DNA from: Bog-473 sp963726135
GTDB lineage: Bacteria; Actinomycetota; Acidimicrobiia; Acidimicrobiales; RAAP-2
Length of the DNA stretch: 64,000 nucleotides
Reading direction: 5' to 3'
NCBI GenBank assembly: GCA_963726135.1
Contig: CAVSBE010000008.1
Coordinates: 1,488,001 to 1,552,000, forward strand
How positions within the stretch are numbered: the first letter of the stretch is position 1; the number at the start of each line of letters is the position of its first letter. Position numbers and translations under genes: made by a program. The notes beneath the pieces are model-generated. The model saw nothing but the letters and a program-made list of their open reading frames with translations, had not been told where the DNA came from and did not search any database. Of the stretch, positions 1 through 8,939 are shown one piece after another.

Positions 1-798
1 CTCGGTGGCATACATGAGCGCACCCTCGGCGAGGCCGATTCCACGCGCGGCGACGATCGGTCGCATCGCGTTCAGGCCGAGCATGGCCAGGCGAAAGCCG
101 CCCACCTCACCGATCACGTTGTCCGCCGGCACGTGCACGTCCTTCAGCAGCAGCTCACCCGTGTCGACACCACGCACGCCCATCTTGTGGTCGGTCCGAC
201 CGACCTCGACGCCATCCCACGCACGCTCGACGATGAACGCCGTCACGGAGTCGTGGGCCCGGCTGGCGGGGTCGCTGGTCTTGGCGAAGACGGTGTACCA
301 GTCGGCCTCCCGCACCCCCGACATCCAGCACTTGGTGCCGTTGAGCACCCAGCCACCGTCAGATCCGGTGTCGGGGACGCCACGGGTCCGCATGCCCATG
401 ACGTCGCTGCCCGCTTGCGGCTCGGACAGGCCGAAGGCGGCCCGCAGTGTGCCCTCGCAAATGCCCGGCAGGTAGCGCTTCTTCTGCTCCTCGGTACCGG
501 CGATCATGACCGGGCCGGTGGGCAGCCGGGTCAGCAGGAGCATCAGCGCCGCCGCATTTGAGTACTTCGCCACCTCTTCGATGGCCAGCGCGAGGCCGAG
601 GATCCCCGCCCCCGAGCCCCCGAATTCGACCGGGATGCACAGGCCGAGGAGGCCGGCGTCCCGGAACGCCTCGAAGACGTCGGTGGGGTAGGCGCCCTCC
701 TTGTCGATCGAGCGGGCCCGCGGCTTGACCTTGTCCCCGGCCAGGCGCCGCACGGAGTCGCGCAGCTCGAGGAGTTCGTCGGGAAGGTCGAATTGCAC
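1..798 (-). CDS. Acyl-CoA dehydrogenase, N-terminal two thirds (cut by window edge)
   Basis: FAD-dependent dehydrogenase of acyl-CoA thioesters (beta-oxidation or related catabolism). Reading the minus strand from a GTG at 798 gives an unbroken frame to the window edge, about 266 residues, so the C-terminal helical domain is missing. The start matches the family N-terminus (VQFDLPDELLELRDSVRRLA), and the middle-domain flavin/substrate motif LSEPQAGSDV is clear, followed by a WVLNGTKCWMSG strand. Family assignment is firm; substrate cannot be told. It is divergent from the LCP gene, with only 43 bases between the two starts, so their promoters must overlap the coding ends. Confidence 0.9.
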   Translation of the reverse strand, partial: MQFDLPDELLELRDSVRRLAGDKVKPRARSIDKEGAYPTDVFEAFRDAGLLGLCIPVEFGGSGAGILGLALAIEEVAKYSNAAALMLLLTRLPTGPVMIAGTEEQKKRYLPGICEGTLRAAFGLSEPQAGSDVMGMRTRGVPDTGSDGGWVLNGTKCWMSGVREADWYTVFAKTSDPASRAHDSVTAFIVERAWDGVEVGRTDHKMGVRGVDTGELLLKDVHVPADNVIGEVGGFRLAMLGLNAMRPIVAARGIGLAEGALMYATE

Positions 799-841
799 GG
801 GCGCAGGCTACCGGACCGTCCGGCCAGGTATTTTTCTGTTC

Positions 842-2524
842 TTGACCCCCGACCAAGCCGAAACCCCCGAGCCAGCCGAGCCCGACGAGGACACACCCGA
901 GTCCTCGAAGTCCCGCTCCGACCTTCAGAGCGAGCTGCGGCGGTCGCGCCGGAAGGAGCAGAAGCACCTGCACCGCTGGCGGCGGCGCCTCCTCTACTCG
1001 CTGTCCTTCATCGTCCTGATCGCCGCCATCGGCGCCGGCGGCCTCTACGTGTACGCGACCTACCGCTTCGATCAGATCAAGAAGGTCCACGCCAAGCATC
1101 TGGCCGCCGCCGCCTCGCCCGGCAAGCCCTTCAATCTCTTACTGGTCGGCTCGGACACCCGGGCCTTCGTGTCGAACGCAACCCAGGTCAAGGCCTTCGG
1201 CAACGACGCCAGTGCCGGCGGCCAGCGCAGTGACGTCACGATGGTCGCCCGGTTCGACCCGGCAGCAAAGACTGTGACGGTCCTCTCCATCCCGCGTGAC
1301 CTCTGGGTCGACATCCCGGGCAACGTGAATGGGATCTCGGGCATGAACCGGATCAATGCCGCCTTCAACTCGGGCCCCGACCTCCTGATCCAGACGATCG
1401 AGCAGGCCCTGGGCATCCCGATCAACCACTACATGTCGGTGGACTTCCCGGGGTTCTCGGGCATGATCAACGCCCTGGGCGGCATCACCATGGACTTTCC
1501 GACCCCGGTGAAGGACGCCTACACGGGGCTCGACGTGACCACGACGGGCTGCCAGGCGGTGAACGGGACGGTGGCGCTGCAGCTGGTGCGCAGCCGACAC
1601 CTCTACTACATGAACTCGAACGGCTACTGGGAGGGCGACGGCCTGTCGGACTTCAGCCGCATCCAACGCCAGGACGCCTTCTTCCGGGCCGTGCTGGACA
1701 AGCTGCACCAGTCCTCGCTCGACCCCTTCACGATCAACTCGTTCATCGGCGCCGCCGTGGGCAATCTGACCATCGACGACACCTTGAGCAAGGGTGACCT
1801 CCTTCACCTCGCCGAGGACTTCCGGAGCCTCCCGTCATCGCACCTGATCACCGAGACGCTGCCCACCCTCGGCTTCGTCACCGACGGCGGGGCGGACGTC
1901 CTGAAGGAGGCGCAGCCCTACGCCCAGAACTTGATCGACGCCTTCAACCAGATCGGGATCGCTCCTGCCCCGACCACCGCGCCGGTCAAGGCAAGCGAGA
2001 CCACGAGTCCCACCACGGTGCCCACCGAGGTCCACAGCCAGGTCGACGTGAACGTCCTGAACGCGTCGGCCCTGAACGGCATTGCGCACACCACCGCAAC
2101 TGCGCTCGGCGCCCAGGGCTTCCACGTGGCACAGATCGGGGACGCGACCTCCCCGCTCGCCGCCGGCAGCCCTTCGCAGATCCTCTACGGTCCGAACGGA
2201 AGGGTGGGCGCGGCGACGCTGGCGTCCGTGCTGAGCGGGCCGGTCACCATGGCGACCGACCCGAGCCTGAGCGGCCAGACGGTCTCGCTGCTCATCGCCG
2301 GCCCCCAGCTGACGGTGACGGGGGCGTCTGCGGGAGGGTTCACCACCACCTCACCCGCGCCGATCGCCCCAACCACGACGACCACGACGACGATCCCCCC
2401 GGACGTCTACGCGAACACCCAGCTCGAACCCTGGAACCCGTTCCCGTGCACCCTGGGCCAGGCGACGCAGGCCTCGCCCACGACGACGACCGTGCACAGG
2501 ACGACGACGACCGTGCGGAAGTAG
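842..2524 (+). CDS. LytR-CpsA-Psr family cell-wall ligase with LytR_C domain
   Basis: Membrane-anchored phosphotransferase family that attaches polysaccharides (for example arabinogalactan or teichoic acid) to peptidoglycan. The protein has an acidic then basic cytoplasmic segment, a transmembrane helix near residues 50-72, and an LCP domain from about residue 95 with SDVTMVARFDP, SIPRDLWVDIPG and a LVRSRH arginine motif. A LytR_C domain follows (about 400-490, starting VDVNVLNASALNGI), then a Thr-rich tail. The start is uncertain: the frame is open further upstream, but those codons lie inside the divergent acyl-CoA dehydrogenase, so the TTG at 842 is preferred, probably with little or no leader. 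It fits the surface-glycan theme of the far end of the window. Confidence 0.88.
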   Translation: MTPDQAETPEPAEPDEDTPESSKSRSDLQSELRRSRRKEQKHLHRWRRRLLYSLSFIVLIAAIGAGGLYVYATYRFDQIKKVHAKHLAAAASPGKPFNLLLVGSDTRAFVSNATQVKAFGNDASAGGQRSDVTMVARFDPAAKTVTVLSIPRDLWVDIPGNVNGISGMNRINAAFNSGPDLLIQTIEQALGIPINHYMSVDFPGFSGMINALGGITMDFPTPVKDAYTGLDVTTTGCQAVNGTVALQLVRSRHLYYMNSNGYWEGDGLSDFSRIQRQDAFFRAVLDKLHQSSLDPFTINSFIGAAVGNLTIDDTLSKGDLLHLAEDFRSLPSSHLITETLPTLGFVTDGGADVLKEAQPYAQNLIDAFNQIGIAPAPTTAPVKASETTSPTTVPTEVHSQVDVNVLNASALNGIAHTTATALGAQGFHVAQIGDATSPLAAGSPSQILYGPNGRVGAATLASVLSGPVTMATDPSLSGQTVSLLIAGPQLTVTGASAGGFTTTSPAPIAPTTTTTTTIPPDVYANTQLEPWNPFPCTLGQATQASPTTTTVHRTTTTVRK

Positions 2525-2545
2525 AGGTAACCCGGCTCGTTCCGC

Positions 2546-2785
2546 TCAGGCCGACTTGCGCCGCTGACGCACGATCCGCCGTCGCTCCCGCTCGGTCGTG
2601 CCGCCCCAGATCCCCTCACGCTCGCGATGAGCCAATGCGTGCTCCAGGCACGCCTGGCGGACCGGGCAGACGGCGCACACTGCCTTGGCCTCGGCTGCAT
2701 CGGCCTCGTCCTCGGTCACGGGGTAGAACGCCTCGACATCGAGGCCCCGGCAGGCGGCGAGCTTGCGCCACGTGGTGGCGATCAT
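2546..2785 (-). CDS. WhiB-family iron-sulfur transcriptional regulator
   Basis: Small actinobacterial regulator that binds a [4Fe-4S] cluster and the housekeeping sigma factor. Visible are the four cysteine ligands (ACRGLD, then AVCAVCPVRQACLEHA), the GIWGGTTERERR turn and a basic C-terminus (RRRIVRQRRKSA) for DNA contact. The ATG at 2785 is chosen because GAGGAAG lies 8 bases before it; the frame extends upstream to 2857, but those residues look non-conserved. It is convergent with the LCP gene, 21 bases apart. Length (79 aa) is typical of short WhiB proteins. Confidence 0.93.
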   Translation of the reverse strand: MIATTWRKLAACRGLDVEAFYPVTEDEADAAEAKAVCAVCPVRQACLEHALAHREREGIWGGTTERERRRIVRQRRKSA

Positions 2786-2952
2786 CGGAAACACTTCCTC
2801 ATAACGGCTAGGCAGGCGGATACTTGCATTCGCCCTGGTCGGAGGCCCTGTCGGCACTACGACCGATGGGACCCTCTCCGAATTTCGGCGAACGAAGAGT
2901 ATGGCTTAAGTACTGATTGCGTGTAAAGACTTGCGCACCGAATTGTCCCTGG

Positions 2953-3588
2953 TCAGCCCAGAGGCAGAGACTTTGTTGTGCCCAACAGGTCTCCGAGCAG
3001 CTCCTCCCGCACGGCGGGTCGCAGGGTGGTCCGGGCCTCGTAGGCGGGATGGGACGACACGACGGCGACCTCGACGGCGTCCCGGAACGCCACGACCTGG
3101 GCCTCGGTGAAGCCGAAACGCACGTAGTGGACCGCTGGAGTCACGGTCTCCCTGGTCAGGGCTGCCGCGTGCTGGGATTCGGGTGTGCTGAGCACGACCT
3201 CACCGTCGACGGAGAAACCGATCTGGCGCTCGATCCCCACCAGCCGGGGCAGCCACTCGCGCAACGAGCCGTCCGACGTGAGCTCGATGAACAGCGTGGC
3301 CGACAGCTGTCGGTCGCCGGGCAGCAGCCGGTTGTAGGTGTCGAGCTCGACCTGGATCGCCTCGTCGCTGATGATCTTCTCCACCCGGGCCATCTCCTGC
3401 ACCTGGAACCGCACCGTGTCGAAGCACTCGAAGACCAAGGTCATGATCGGCCCGAGGCTGACCCGCCGATTGCGCTTGCGTGCGATGACCCGTGCTCGGT
3501 AGTCGTCCCGCACCCGCTCGTAGGCCCGCAAGTCGAGAACGTCGTCCAACGTGAGGCCCCCGGCGACCGGCTCGAGTCGCTCCGTCAC
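2953..3588 (-). CDS. DUF3501 family protein
   Basis: Protein of 211 aa recognised as DUF3501 from the opening segment (LTLDDVLDLRAYERVRDDYR), the basic RRVSLGPIMTLVFE block and the central EMARVEKIISDEAIQ. Biochemical function is unknown. Its ATG overlaps the stop of the upstream iron-sulfur protein by four bases, so the two are translationally coupled. It is the last gene of a Fur-rubrerythrin-FeS-DUF3501 operon, which suggests a part in peroxide or iron-linked redox handling. That role is inferred from context only. Confidence 0.85.
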   Translation of the reverse strand: MTERLEPVAGGLTLDDVLDLRAYERVRDDYRARVIARKRNRRVSLGPIMTLVFECFDTVRFQVQEMARVEKIISDEAIQVELDTYNRLLPGDRQLSATLFIELTSDGSLREWLPRLVGIERQIGFSVDGEVVLSTPESQHAAALTRETVTPAVHYVRFGFTEAQVVAFRDAVEVAVVSSHPAYEARTTLRPAVREELLGDLLGTTKSLPLG

Positions 3589-4916
3589 TCCGGACCCCCC
3601 GTCGGGTCACGGGACCCCACGCCGTAAGCGCGCGCCATCAGCTGCAGCGGGTGCACGGGCTGTGTCCCGGTCTCCTGGAGGATCGATCCGTTGGCCAGGT
3701 GACAGTCGCCGCACACGACCGAATTCCCCGCTGCCTCGACCTCCCGGCTCAGCGGCGCTGCGACCTTTCTGGCCAGCTCGTAGTTCTCCGCGCGGTAGCC
3801 CCAGGTCCCGTCGATGCCCGAGCAGCGCTGGACGATGGTGCACTTCACCCCGGCCACCTTGAGGAGGTCGCGGCTGCGCAGCCCGGTGTTCTGGGCCTGC
3901 AGGTGACAGGCCACGTGATAGGTCACCGAATCGGGCACCGAGCCCTCGTCACGCCCGGGAAATTCGTCGCGCAGGGTGAAGGCGTCGCCGGCGTCGCGAT
4001 GTCGCCGCATCAGGTACTCGGCCGGGTCGTACGTGTGCGACGCCACCAGGTCCGCGTCGACTCCCTTGGCGTAAATCGGATAGTCCCGCTTGACGACGTA
4101 GGCACAGGTGGGCTGGGCCACGATCACGTCGCGCCCGGCCCGCACCTCGGCGGCCAGGGCGGCCACGTTGCGCCGCGCCGCCTTGACGAACTCCTCCACG
4201 TGCCCCGAGTGCAGCCACGGGGCGCCACAGCACTTGGTCCCCTTGGGCAGGCTGCAGGCGATCCGGTTGTGCTCGTAGACCTCCACGATGGCGCGACCGA
4301 CGTCGGGCTCCATGTATTCGACGAAGCAGGTCGGAAACACCGAGACCGCGCCGCCACCAGAACCGGGTCCAGAGTGCTGCCGCCTCTTGAACCACGTGGT
4401 GAAGCGCTGCTTGGCATACGGCGGGAGGAGCCGCTCCGACGCCATCCCGACGGTCTTCTCCATGAGGCGGCGCTGCCACGAGCCTGGCGTCCCGGTGGCC
4501 CAGTTGACCACCGGGGCCGCCGCCACCGAGGCGCGGCCCAGGGCGTCGGTGCGCGCCAGGAATTGGTCCGTCAGGCGCTCCTTGACTCCGACCCCTTCCT
4601 TCTGGCGCACCGCGTGCACACGGCTCATCAGCCGCGGGAAGTCGAGCTCCCATTCGTGCGGAGGCACGTAGGGGCACTTCACGTAGCAGAGCTTGCACTG
4701 ATAGCACTCGTCGACCACCTGGTCCCGTTCGCCATCGGTCAATGCCGAGGCGTCGCCGTCGTTGGCGTCGACGAACCTGAACAAGGTCGGGAAGGACGGG
4801 CACAGGTTGAAACAGAGCCTGCACCCATGGCACAGATCGAAGACGCGATCCACCTCCTCACGGAGGGCGGCCGGATCGAAGTACTTCGGGTCGGTGGGGT
4901 CGTAGGTGGCGGTCAT
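3585..4916 (-). CDS. GlpC/heterodisulfide-reductase-like [4Fe-4S] CCG-domain protein
   Basis: 443-aa soluble iron-sulfur electron carrier. The N-terminus has two ferredoxin-type cluster motifs, CHGCRLCFNLCPSFP and CYQCKLCYVKCPYVPP. The C-terminal half has cysteine-rich (CCG-type) motifs, visible as KCCGAPWLHSGH, RCSGIDGTWG and CGDCHLANG, as in GlpC, HdrB/D and LutA. No catalytic partner (flavin dehydrogenase) is adjacent. Instead it sits 15 bases after rubrerythrin and overlaps DUF3501, so it may pass electrons to rubrerythrin. The fold is certain; the electron donor and acceptor are inference. Confidence 0.9.
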   Translation of the reverse strand: MTATYDPTDPKYFDPAALREEVDRVFDLCHGCRLCFNLCPSFPTLFRFVDANDGDASALTDGERDQVVDECYQCKLCYVKCPYVPPHEWELDFPRLMSRVHAVRQKEGVGVKERLTDQFLARTDALGRASVAAAPVVNWATGTPGSWQRRLMEKTVGMASERLLPPYAKQRFTTWFKRRQHSGPGSGGGAVSVFPTCFVEYMEPDVGRAIVEVYEHNRIACSLPKGTKCCGAPWLHSGHVEEFVKAARRNVAALAAEVRAGRDVIVAQPTCAYVVKRDYPIYAKGVDADLVASHTYDPAEYLMRRHRDAGDAFTLRDEFPGRDEGSVPDSVTYHVACHLQAQNTGLRSRDLLKVAGVKCTIVQRCSGIDGTWGYRAENYELARKVAAPLSREVEAAGNSVVCGDCHLANGSILQETGTQPVHPLQLMARAYGVGSRDPTGGPE

Positions 4917-4931
4917 CGCGGCCGCTGCTCG

Positions 4932-5351
<420 letters not shown>

Positions 5352-5400
5352 GGTCGTGTCGTGCCCTTTCTTGTTGTGGTCTTGTGGTCCCGTGTGGCTG

Positions 5401-5829
5401 TTATCGCTGAGATCTCTTGCATTCCTCACAGAGGCCGCGGAAGACGACTTCAGCGCTGTCGACGTCGAAGCCCTGTGCCGCTCGCCCAGGAACCCGGAGC
5501 CCGGGGAAGTCGGCGGCCAGGTCACGCACCTTTCCACACAAGCGACAGACCAGGTGATGGTGCGCCGTCTCGACGTTGGGATCGAAGCGGGCCGAGCCCG
5601 TCCCCACGTCGAGGACGGTGATGGCGCCCAGCTCGGCCAGGTCGTTGAGTGTCTGGTACACCGTCCTGAGCGAGACGTTGGGCATCTCGCGTCGGACCCT
5701 CTCGTGCACGCGCTCGGCGGAGGGATGGGTGACGTCGCCATCGAGCGCACGGAAGATGCATTGGCGCTGGGCAGTGATCTTGCGCCCGTGCGCACGGAAG
5801 AGGTCGGTCAGCGTGTCGGGCGACTGCAT
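5401..5829 (-). CDS. Fur/PerR-family metal-dependent repressor
   Basis: 142-aa regulator with the Fur winged helix (about residues 10-85, including HPSAERVHERVRR and VSLRTVYQTLNDLAELG), a histidine-rich metal site (HHHLVCRLCGKV) and two structural-zinc CxxC pairs (CRLC and CEEC). It is first in an operon with rubrerythrin, an Fe-S protein and DUF3501, so a PerR-like peroxide sensor is the best reading; Fur or Zur roles cannot be excluded from sequence. A perfect inverted repeat 35 bases upstream of the start suggests autorepression. Confidence 0.92.
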   Translation of the reverse strand: MQSPDTLTDLFRAHGRKITAQRQCIFRALDGDVTHPSAERVHERVRREMPNVSLRTVYQTLNDLAELGAITVLDVGTGSARFDPNVETAHHHLVCRLCGKVRDLAADFPGLRVPGRAAQGFDVDSAEVVFRGLCEECKRSQR

Positions 5830-5863
5830 GGCGTCATCACCATAGCGGGACCCCGCCTCATTT

Positions 5864-5878
5864 TGACAATCGTTGTCA
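5864..5878. promoter_or_regulatory. Fur-type operator ahead of the fur-rubrerythrin operon
   Basis: A perfect 6-3-6 inverted repeat, TGACAA-TCG-TTGTCA. It has the general layout of Fur-superfamily boxes (TGA-AA near-palindromes). It lies 35 bases before the repressor's start, and the TTGTCA arm on the minus strand could itself be a -35 element. Binding by the adjacent repressor is inferred. Confidence 0.7.
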
Positions 5879-5912
5879 GAATCGGCCCGCCACCTGCGAC
5901 GCCGGCACCGGA

Positions 5913-6461
5913 TCAGGCGGGAGTCGCCGCGGGACCAGGCGCCTCGAGCTCACCCATGGTGAAGAGGGCCTGCAGCGCGATGCCCTCCGCCCCCGCGACC
6001 TCGGCCCCCCCGCCCCCGCGGTCGATGACACAAAGGGCGTGTTCGACCACGGCGCCTTCCGACCGCAGGTCCTGGGCCGAGAGCACCATCTGCCCGCCGG
6101 TCGTCACCACGTCCTCGATGATCAGCAGCGTGCGCCCCGCGATGTCGCCCCCTTCGCAGATCCGCTCGGTGCCGTACTTCTTCGGCTGCTTGCGGACGAA
6201 GAACGCAGGCAACCCCGTCACCGACGACAACATGGTGGCCAGCGGCACCCCTCCGAGCTCGAGCCCCGCCAGTCCTTCGGTCCCTGGTGGGACGAGCGGG
6301 ACGAGTGCCTCGACGATGTCGGCCAGAAGCTCCGGGTCGGATTCGAAGCGGTACTTGTCGAAGTAGTGGTCGGCCGTGCGGCCCGAGCGCAGGACGAACG
6401 TGCCGCTCAGGTGGGATGCCGCGAAGACACGGGCGGCCAACGTCACTCCCCCATTCTGCAC
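5913..6461 (-). CDS. pyrE: Orotate phosphoribosyltransferase
   Basis: Pyrimidine synthesis enzyme joining orotate and PRPP to give OMP. The 13-residue PRPP-binding loop is present as LLIIEDVVTTGGQ, with the FVLRSGRTADHYFDKYRFESDP substrate strand near the N-terminus and FFVRKQPKKYGT in the middle. Length (182 aa) is usual. The start is a GTG at 6461 or a GTG five codons later at 6446. Upstream of the Fur operon on the same strand, 83 bases away, with the Fur operator in between, so probably a separate transcript. Confidence 0.92.
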   Translation of the reverse strand: MQNGGVTLAARVFAASHLSGTFVLRSGRTADHYFDKYRFESDPELLADIVEALVPLVPPGTEGLAGLELGGVPLATMLSSVTGLPAFFVRKQPKKYGTERICEGGDIAGRTLLIIEDVVTTGGQMVLSAQDLRSEGAVVEHALCVIDRGGGGAEVAGAEGIALQALFTMGELEAPGPAATPA

Positions 6462-6482
6462 CGGCTCGGGAGCCGGAAGTCG

Positions 6483-6953
6483 CTATGCGGAGCGGTGGGT
6501 GCTGCCCCCGTCTATCTGCGCGTGGCCGAGGCGGAAGCGCAGGTGCCCGCGGCACAAGGTCGTCGTGGCCAACGACCAGTTCGCACTCACGTTGGGGCGG
6601 TCCAGCATGGCGCAGTCGACGCAGAGCAGGCCGGGTATCCCGCCCACTTCCGTGATGAGCGTGGCGAGCTCGAGGAATTCCGCCATCGTGCAAGGCCGTT
6701 CCTGACAGAGACCCCACAGCTCGGAGAGCCGGACCTCCCGGCTGAGCTCGCCTTCTGCGCCGCAATCCGCGAAGAGCAGCGCGTCGGCGGGGACCTCGTC
6801 GACGAGGTCGTGCGCCCACACGCTCTCGGACCAGTAGCGGTGCCGCTCCTCGTCGGAGATCAGGCTCAGGTAGAGCTCCTCGGGATCGCCGTCCGACTCC
6901 AGCCAGGAGTCGAGCTCAGCGTGGTACTCCCAACCCTCCTCGAAGCGATCCAT
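6483..6953 (-). CDS. Cysteine-containing protein of unknown function
   Basis: 156 aa, not recognised. The ATG at 6953 is chosen because GGAAAGGG lies a few bases upstream and the MDRFEEGWEYHAEL start is acidic and well formed. The C-terminal half carries spaced cysteines (FADCGAEG, GLCQERPC, LLCVDCAML, LCRGH) that could bind a metal. No signal peptide or membrane segment. It ends 21 bases before the pyrE start, so the two are probably co-transcribed. Codon use and position suggest a real gene; function unknown. Confidence 0.65.
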   Translation of the reverse strand: MDRFEEGWEYHAELDSWLESDGDPEELYLSLISDEERHRYWSESVWAHDLVDEVPADALLFADCGAEGELSREVRLSELWGLCQERPCTMAEFLELATLITEVGGIPGLLCVDCAMLDRPNVSANWSLATTTLCRGHLRFRLGHAQIDGGSTHRSA

Positions 6954-7045
6954 TGCCCTTTCCCCTGTGAACGGCGCCGGCCTGCTCGGGGCACATCGGC
7001 GCGTTCGGCCGCGGGCTGAAGACAATTCGTGGCGGCGGGCAGTGC

Positions 7046-8359
7046 TCAGGCGCCACCAAGGGCGCGCCACGACCGGGCGACCCGCCGCGTCCCCCCGAGG
7101 GCGAGTGCCAGACCCATCAGCAGCAGCATTCCGGCGGCCACCAGCGAAGGAGGAGCCACGCTCGACGAGTAGGGAAAGCCGTTGCCGATACCGTTCAGGA
7201 GCACGCCTGGGGCGCGCACCGCCACCCACGACCACCACACGACGATGCCGGCCGACAGCAGGCCCATGACGGCCGACAAGGCCAGCGCAATCAGCCCGAG
7301 AATTCGCAAGAGGTTGGAGGGCAGCTCGATGCGGCGGCCGACGGACACTGCGGCCGCGGTGGCACAGAGGACGGCGGCGGCCGCGGCGAGGCAGACGACC
7401 ACGAAGAGTGCGCTGTAGATCGCCAGGCCGCCGTTTCGATCATGCCGGCTCAGGTGGTGCGCCCATGCCAGGGCACCGCCGAACAGCACGACGGCCGCGC
7501 CACCCGCCACGATCGCTCGTCCCACGTGCCGGCGTACCGATTCCCATCTGCCGTCGCGGACGAGGCGTACCAACGGTGGGACCGCCAACACCGCGGCCAG
7601 GCCCACCAGCATGCAGCCCACGGTGGCAAGGACAGCGACCGCGTCGTAGCTGTCACTCGCCACCCACCTCGACGCATTCGGGGCCGTGGCGGACCAGTTG
7701 TCGGCGAACTTGGCGAAGATGCCGCCGGCGACCAGGAACAGGGCCCAGCCGCAGAGAACGAGGACCGAGCCCGCGCGCACCTGCTCGGCCGGTCCGGGCG
7801 GAGAACCGGAGAGCCCCGCGATCCGCGCCCGTTCGGCCAACCCGGACCGGGCGAGTCCCACCCGCGCCCGCCACGGCACCGCGCCCGGCGGGTACGTGTC
7901 CTCCAACAAGGCCGTCATCTCCGGGCCGTAGCGCTCGCGCCACTCGAGGGGGTACCAGCGGATCATCCGCCCGTAAGGGTTTGGTGTCACGACCGCGCCC
8001 CGAGACCCGCCGGGGCGACGCACGATCCCGAGTCGGGTCGCGCCCTCATCGGCCAGCGTGCGCATCTCGCGGACGGCCGCCTCGAGCGCCACCCGGCCGG
8101 CCCCGGTGATGCGGTAGGGGCGGCGGCGCTCGTCGCTCCCGACCGGCTCGGGCACTATGAGCCCGCGCTCCTCGAGGCGCGCGATGGCGCCGTAGAGCGT
8201 GCCCGGTCCAAGGGCGACCCCCGCGAACTGTTCGATGTCCTTGGTCAGCGCGTACCCGTGCTTGGGGCAGCCGGCCAGGCTGGTCAGGATCAGGACGGGG
8301 GGCTCGTTGCTGCGGCCCAGGCTGCCCTTTGCTGCGGCGCGGCGCGTCATGCCTGTCAT
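7046..8359 (-). CDS. PadR-type repressor fused to a polytopic membrane protein
   Basis: 437 aa. Residues about 15-105 form a PadR winged helix (LILTSLAGCPKHGYALTKDI, LGPGTLYGAIARLEERGLI, DERRRPYRIT). After a short linker comes the segment MIRWYPLEWRERYGPEMTAL, which normally begins a separate membrane protein encoded just after PadR regulators. About six hydrophobic segments follow to the C-terminus. No stop or frame change separates the two halves, so repressor and membrane partner are one chain. The ligand is unknown; PadR regulators often control export systems. Two ATGs (8359, 8350) are possible, both inside or next to the operator palindrome. Confidence 0.85.
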   Translation of the reverse strand: MTGMTRRAAAKGSLGRSNEPPVLILTSLAGCPKHGYALTKDIEQFAGVALGPGTLYGAIARLEERGLIVPEPVGSDERRRPYRITGAGRVALEAAVREMRTLADEGATRLGIVRRPGGSRGAVVTPNPYGRMIRWYPLEWRERYGPEMTALLEDTYPPGAVPWRARVGLARSGLAERARIAGLSGSPPGPAEQVRAGSVLVLCGWALFLVAGGIFAKFADNWSATAPNASRWVASDSYDAVAVLATVGCMLVGLAAVLAVPPLVRLVRDGRWESVRRHVGRAIVAGGAAVVLFGGALAWAHHLSRHDRNGGLAIYSALFVVVCLAAAAAVLCATAAAVSVGRRIELPSNLLRILGLIALALSAVMGLLSAGIVVWWSWVAVRAPGVLLNGIGNGFPYSSSVAPPSLVAAGMLLLMGLALALGGTRRVARSWRALGGA

Positions 8360-8383
8360 ATTACTACGTCGTACGTAGTAATA
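8359..8383. promoter_or_regulatory. PadR operator overlapping the start codon
   Basis: A perfect 10-bp inverted repeat (TATTACTACG, 5-bp spacer, CGTAGTAATA), much more AT-rich than its surroundings. The left arm overlaps the first ATG of the PadR fusion gene, which suggests a leaderless transcript repressed by its own product. The palindrome is directly visible; its role is inferred from PadR autoregulation. Confidence 0.75.
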
Positions 8384-8440
8384 CCAGCGCCGGTTCGCGG
8401 GCGCGGCGCTGGAGCGGCGCGCCCGCTCGACCGGGCCCGG

Positions 8441-8896
8441 TCAGACCGGCGACACGGACCATCCGAGTGCGAGCCGCCGATTCCCGCGGCAGGCCGTGAC
8501 GACCCACGCGTCCGGCGTCCACACGAAGATGGCGTCCTGCCCGTAGCGGGCGCCCAGCGAGCGGGCCTCCGCCTCGACGACGCCGCCCAAGGCCACCCCC
8601 TCCTCGCGGTGCCCGGACACGGGGTCGATCCCCACCGCGGCCCAGAGGGCGCTCGTCACGGCGCGCAGATCGGCTTCGAGCGCCGCTTGTCGGACGCGAT
8701 TCTCCTCGTCGCCCGGCCGTTCCCCGCCCGGGTCCCACGCGGTCAGGATGGTCACCGGGATCCGGGATGCCCATGGCCACGCACCTGCCTCGCCCGGCGG
8801 GGCCGGACGGACCACGATGTCCCCCTCACCGGGCCGGCAGATCTCGACAACCGTCCACGCGTAGGCGGACCATGAGTCGCCCGGTACCACCTCCAT
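8441..8896 (-). CDS. DUF3293 domain-containing protein
   Basis: 151-aa protein resembling DUF3293, recognised from the VTILTAWDPGGERPGDEENRV block, the EADLRAV helix and the closing FVWTPDAWVVTACRG. No biochemical function is known for the family. No signal peptide. The ATG at 8896 begins MEVVPGDSWSAYAW. It lies just upstream of the PadR operator on the same strand, with a separate promoter likely. Confidence 0.72.
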   Translation of the reverse strand: MEVVPGDSWSAYAWTVVEICRPGEGDIVVRPAPPGEAGAWPWASRIPVTILTAWDPGGERPGDEENRVRQAALEADLRAVTSALWAAVGIDPVSGHREEGVALGGVVEAEARSLGARYGQDAIFVWTPDAWVVTACRGNRRLALGWSVSPV

Positions 8897-8939
8897 GGCG
8901 GCACCCTAGGTCCGAGGTCAACAGGCGCAGTGACGACAC

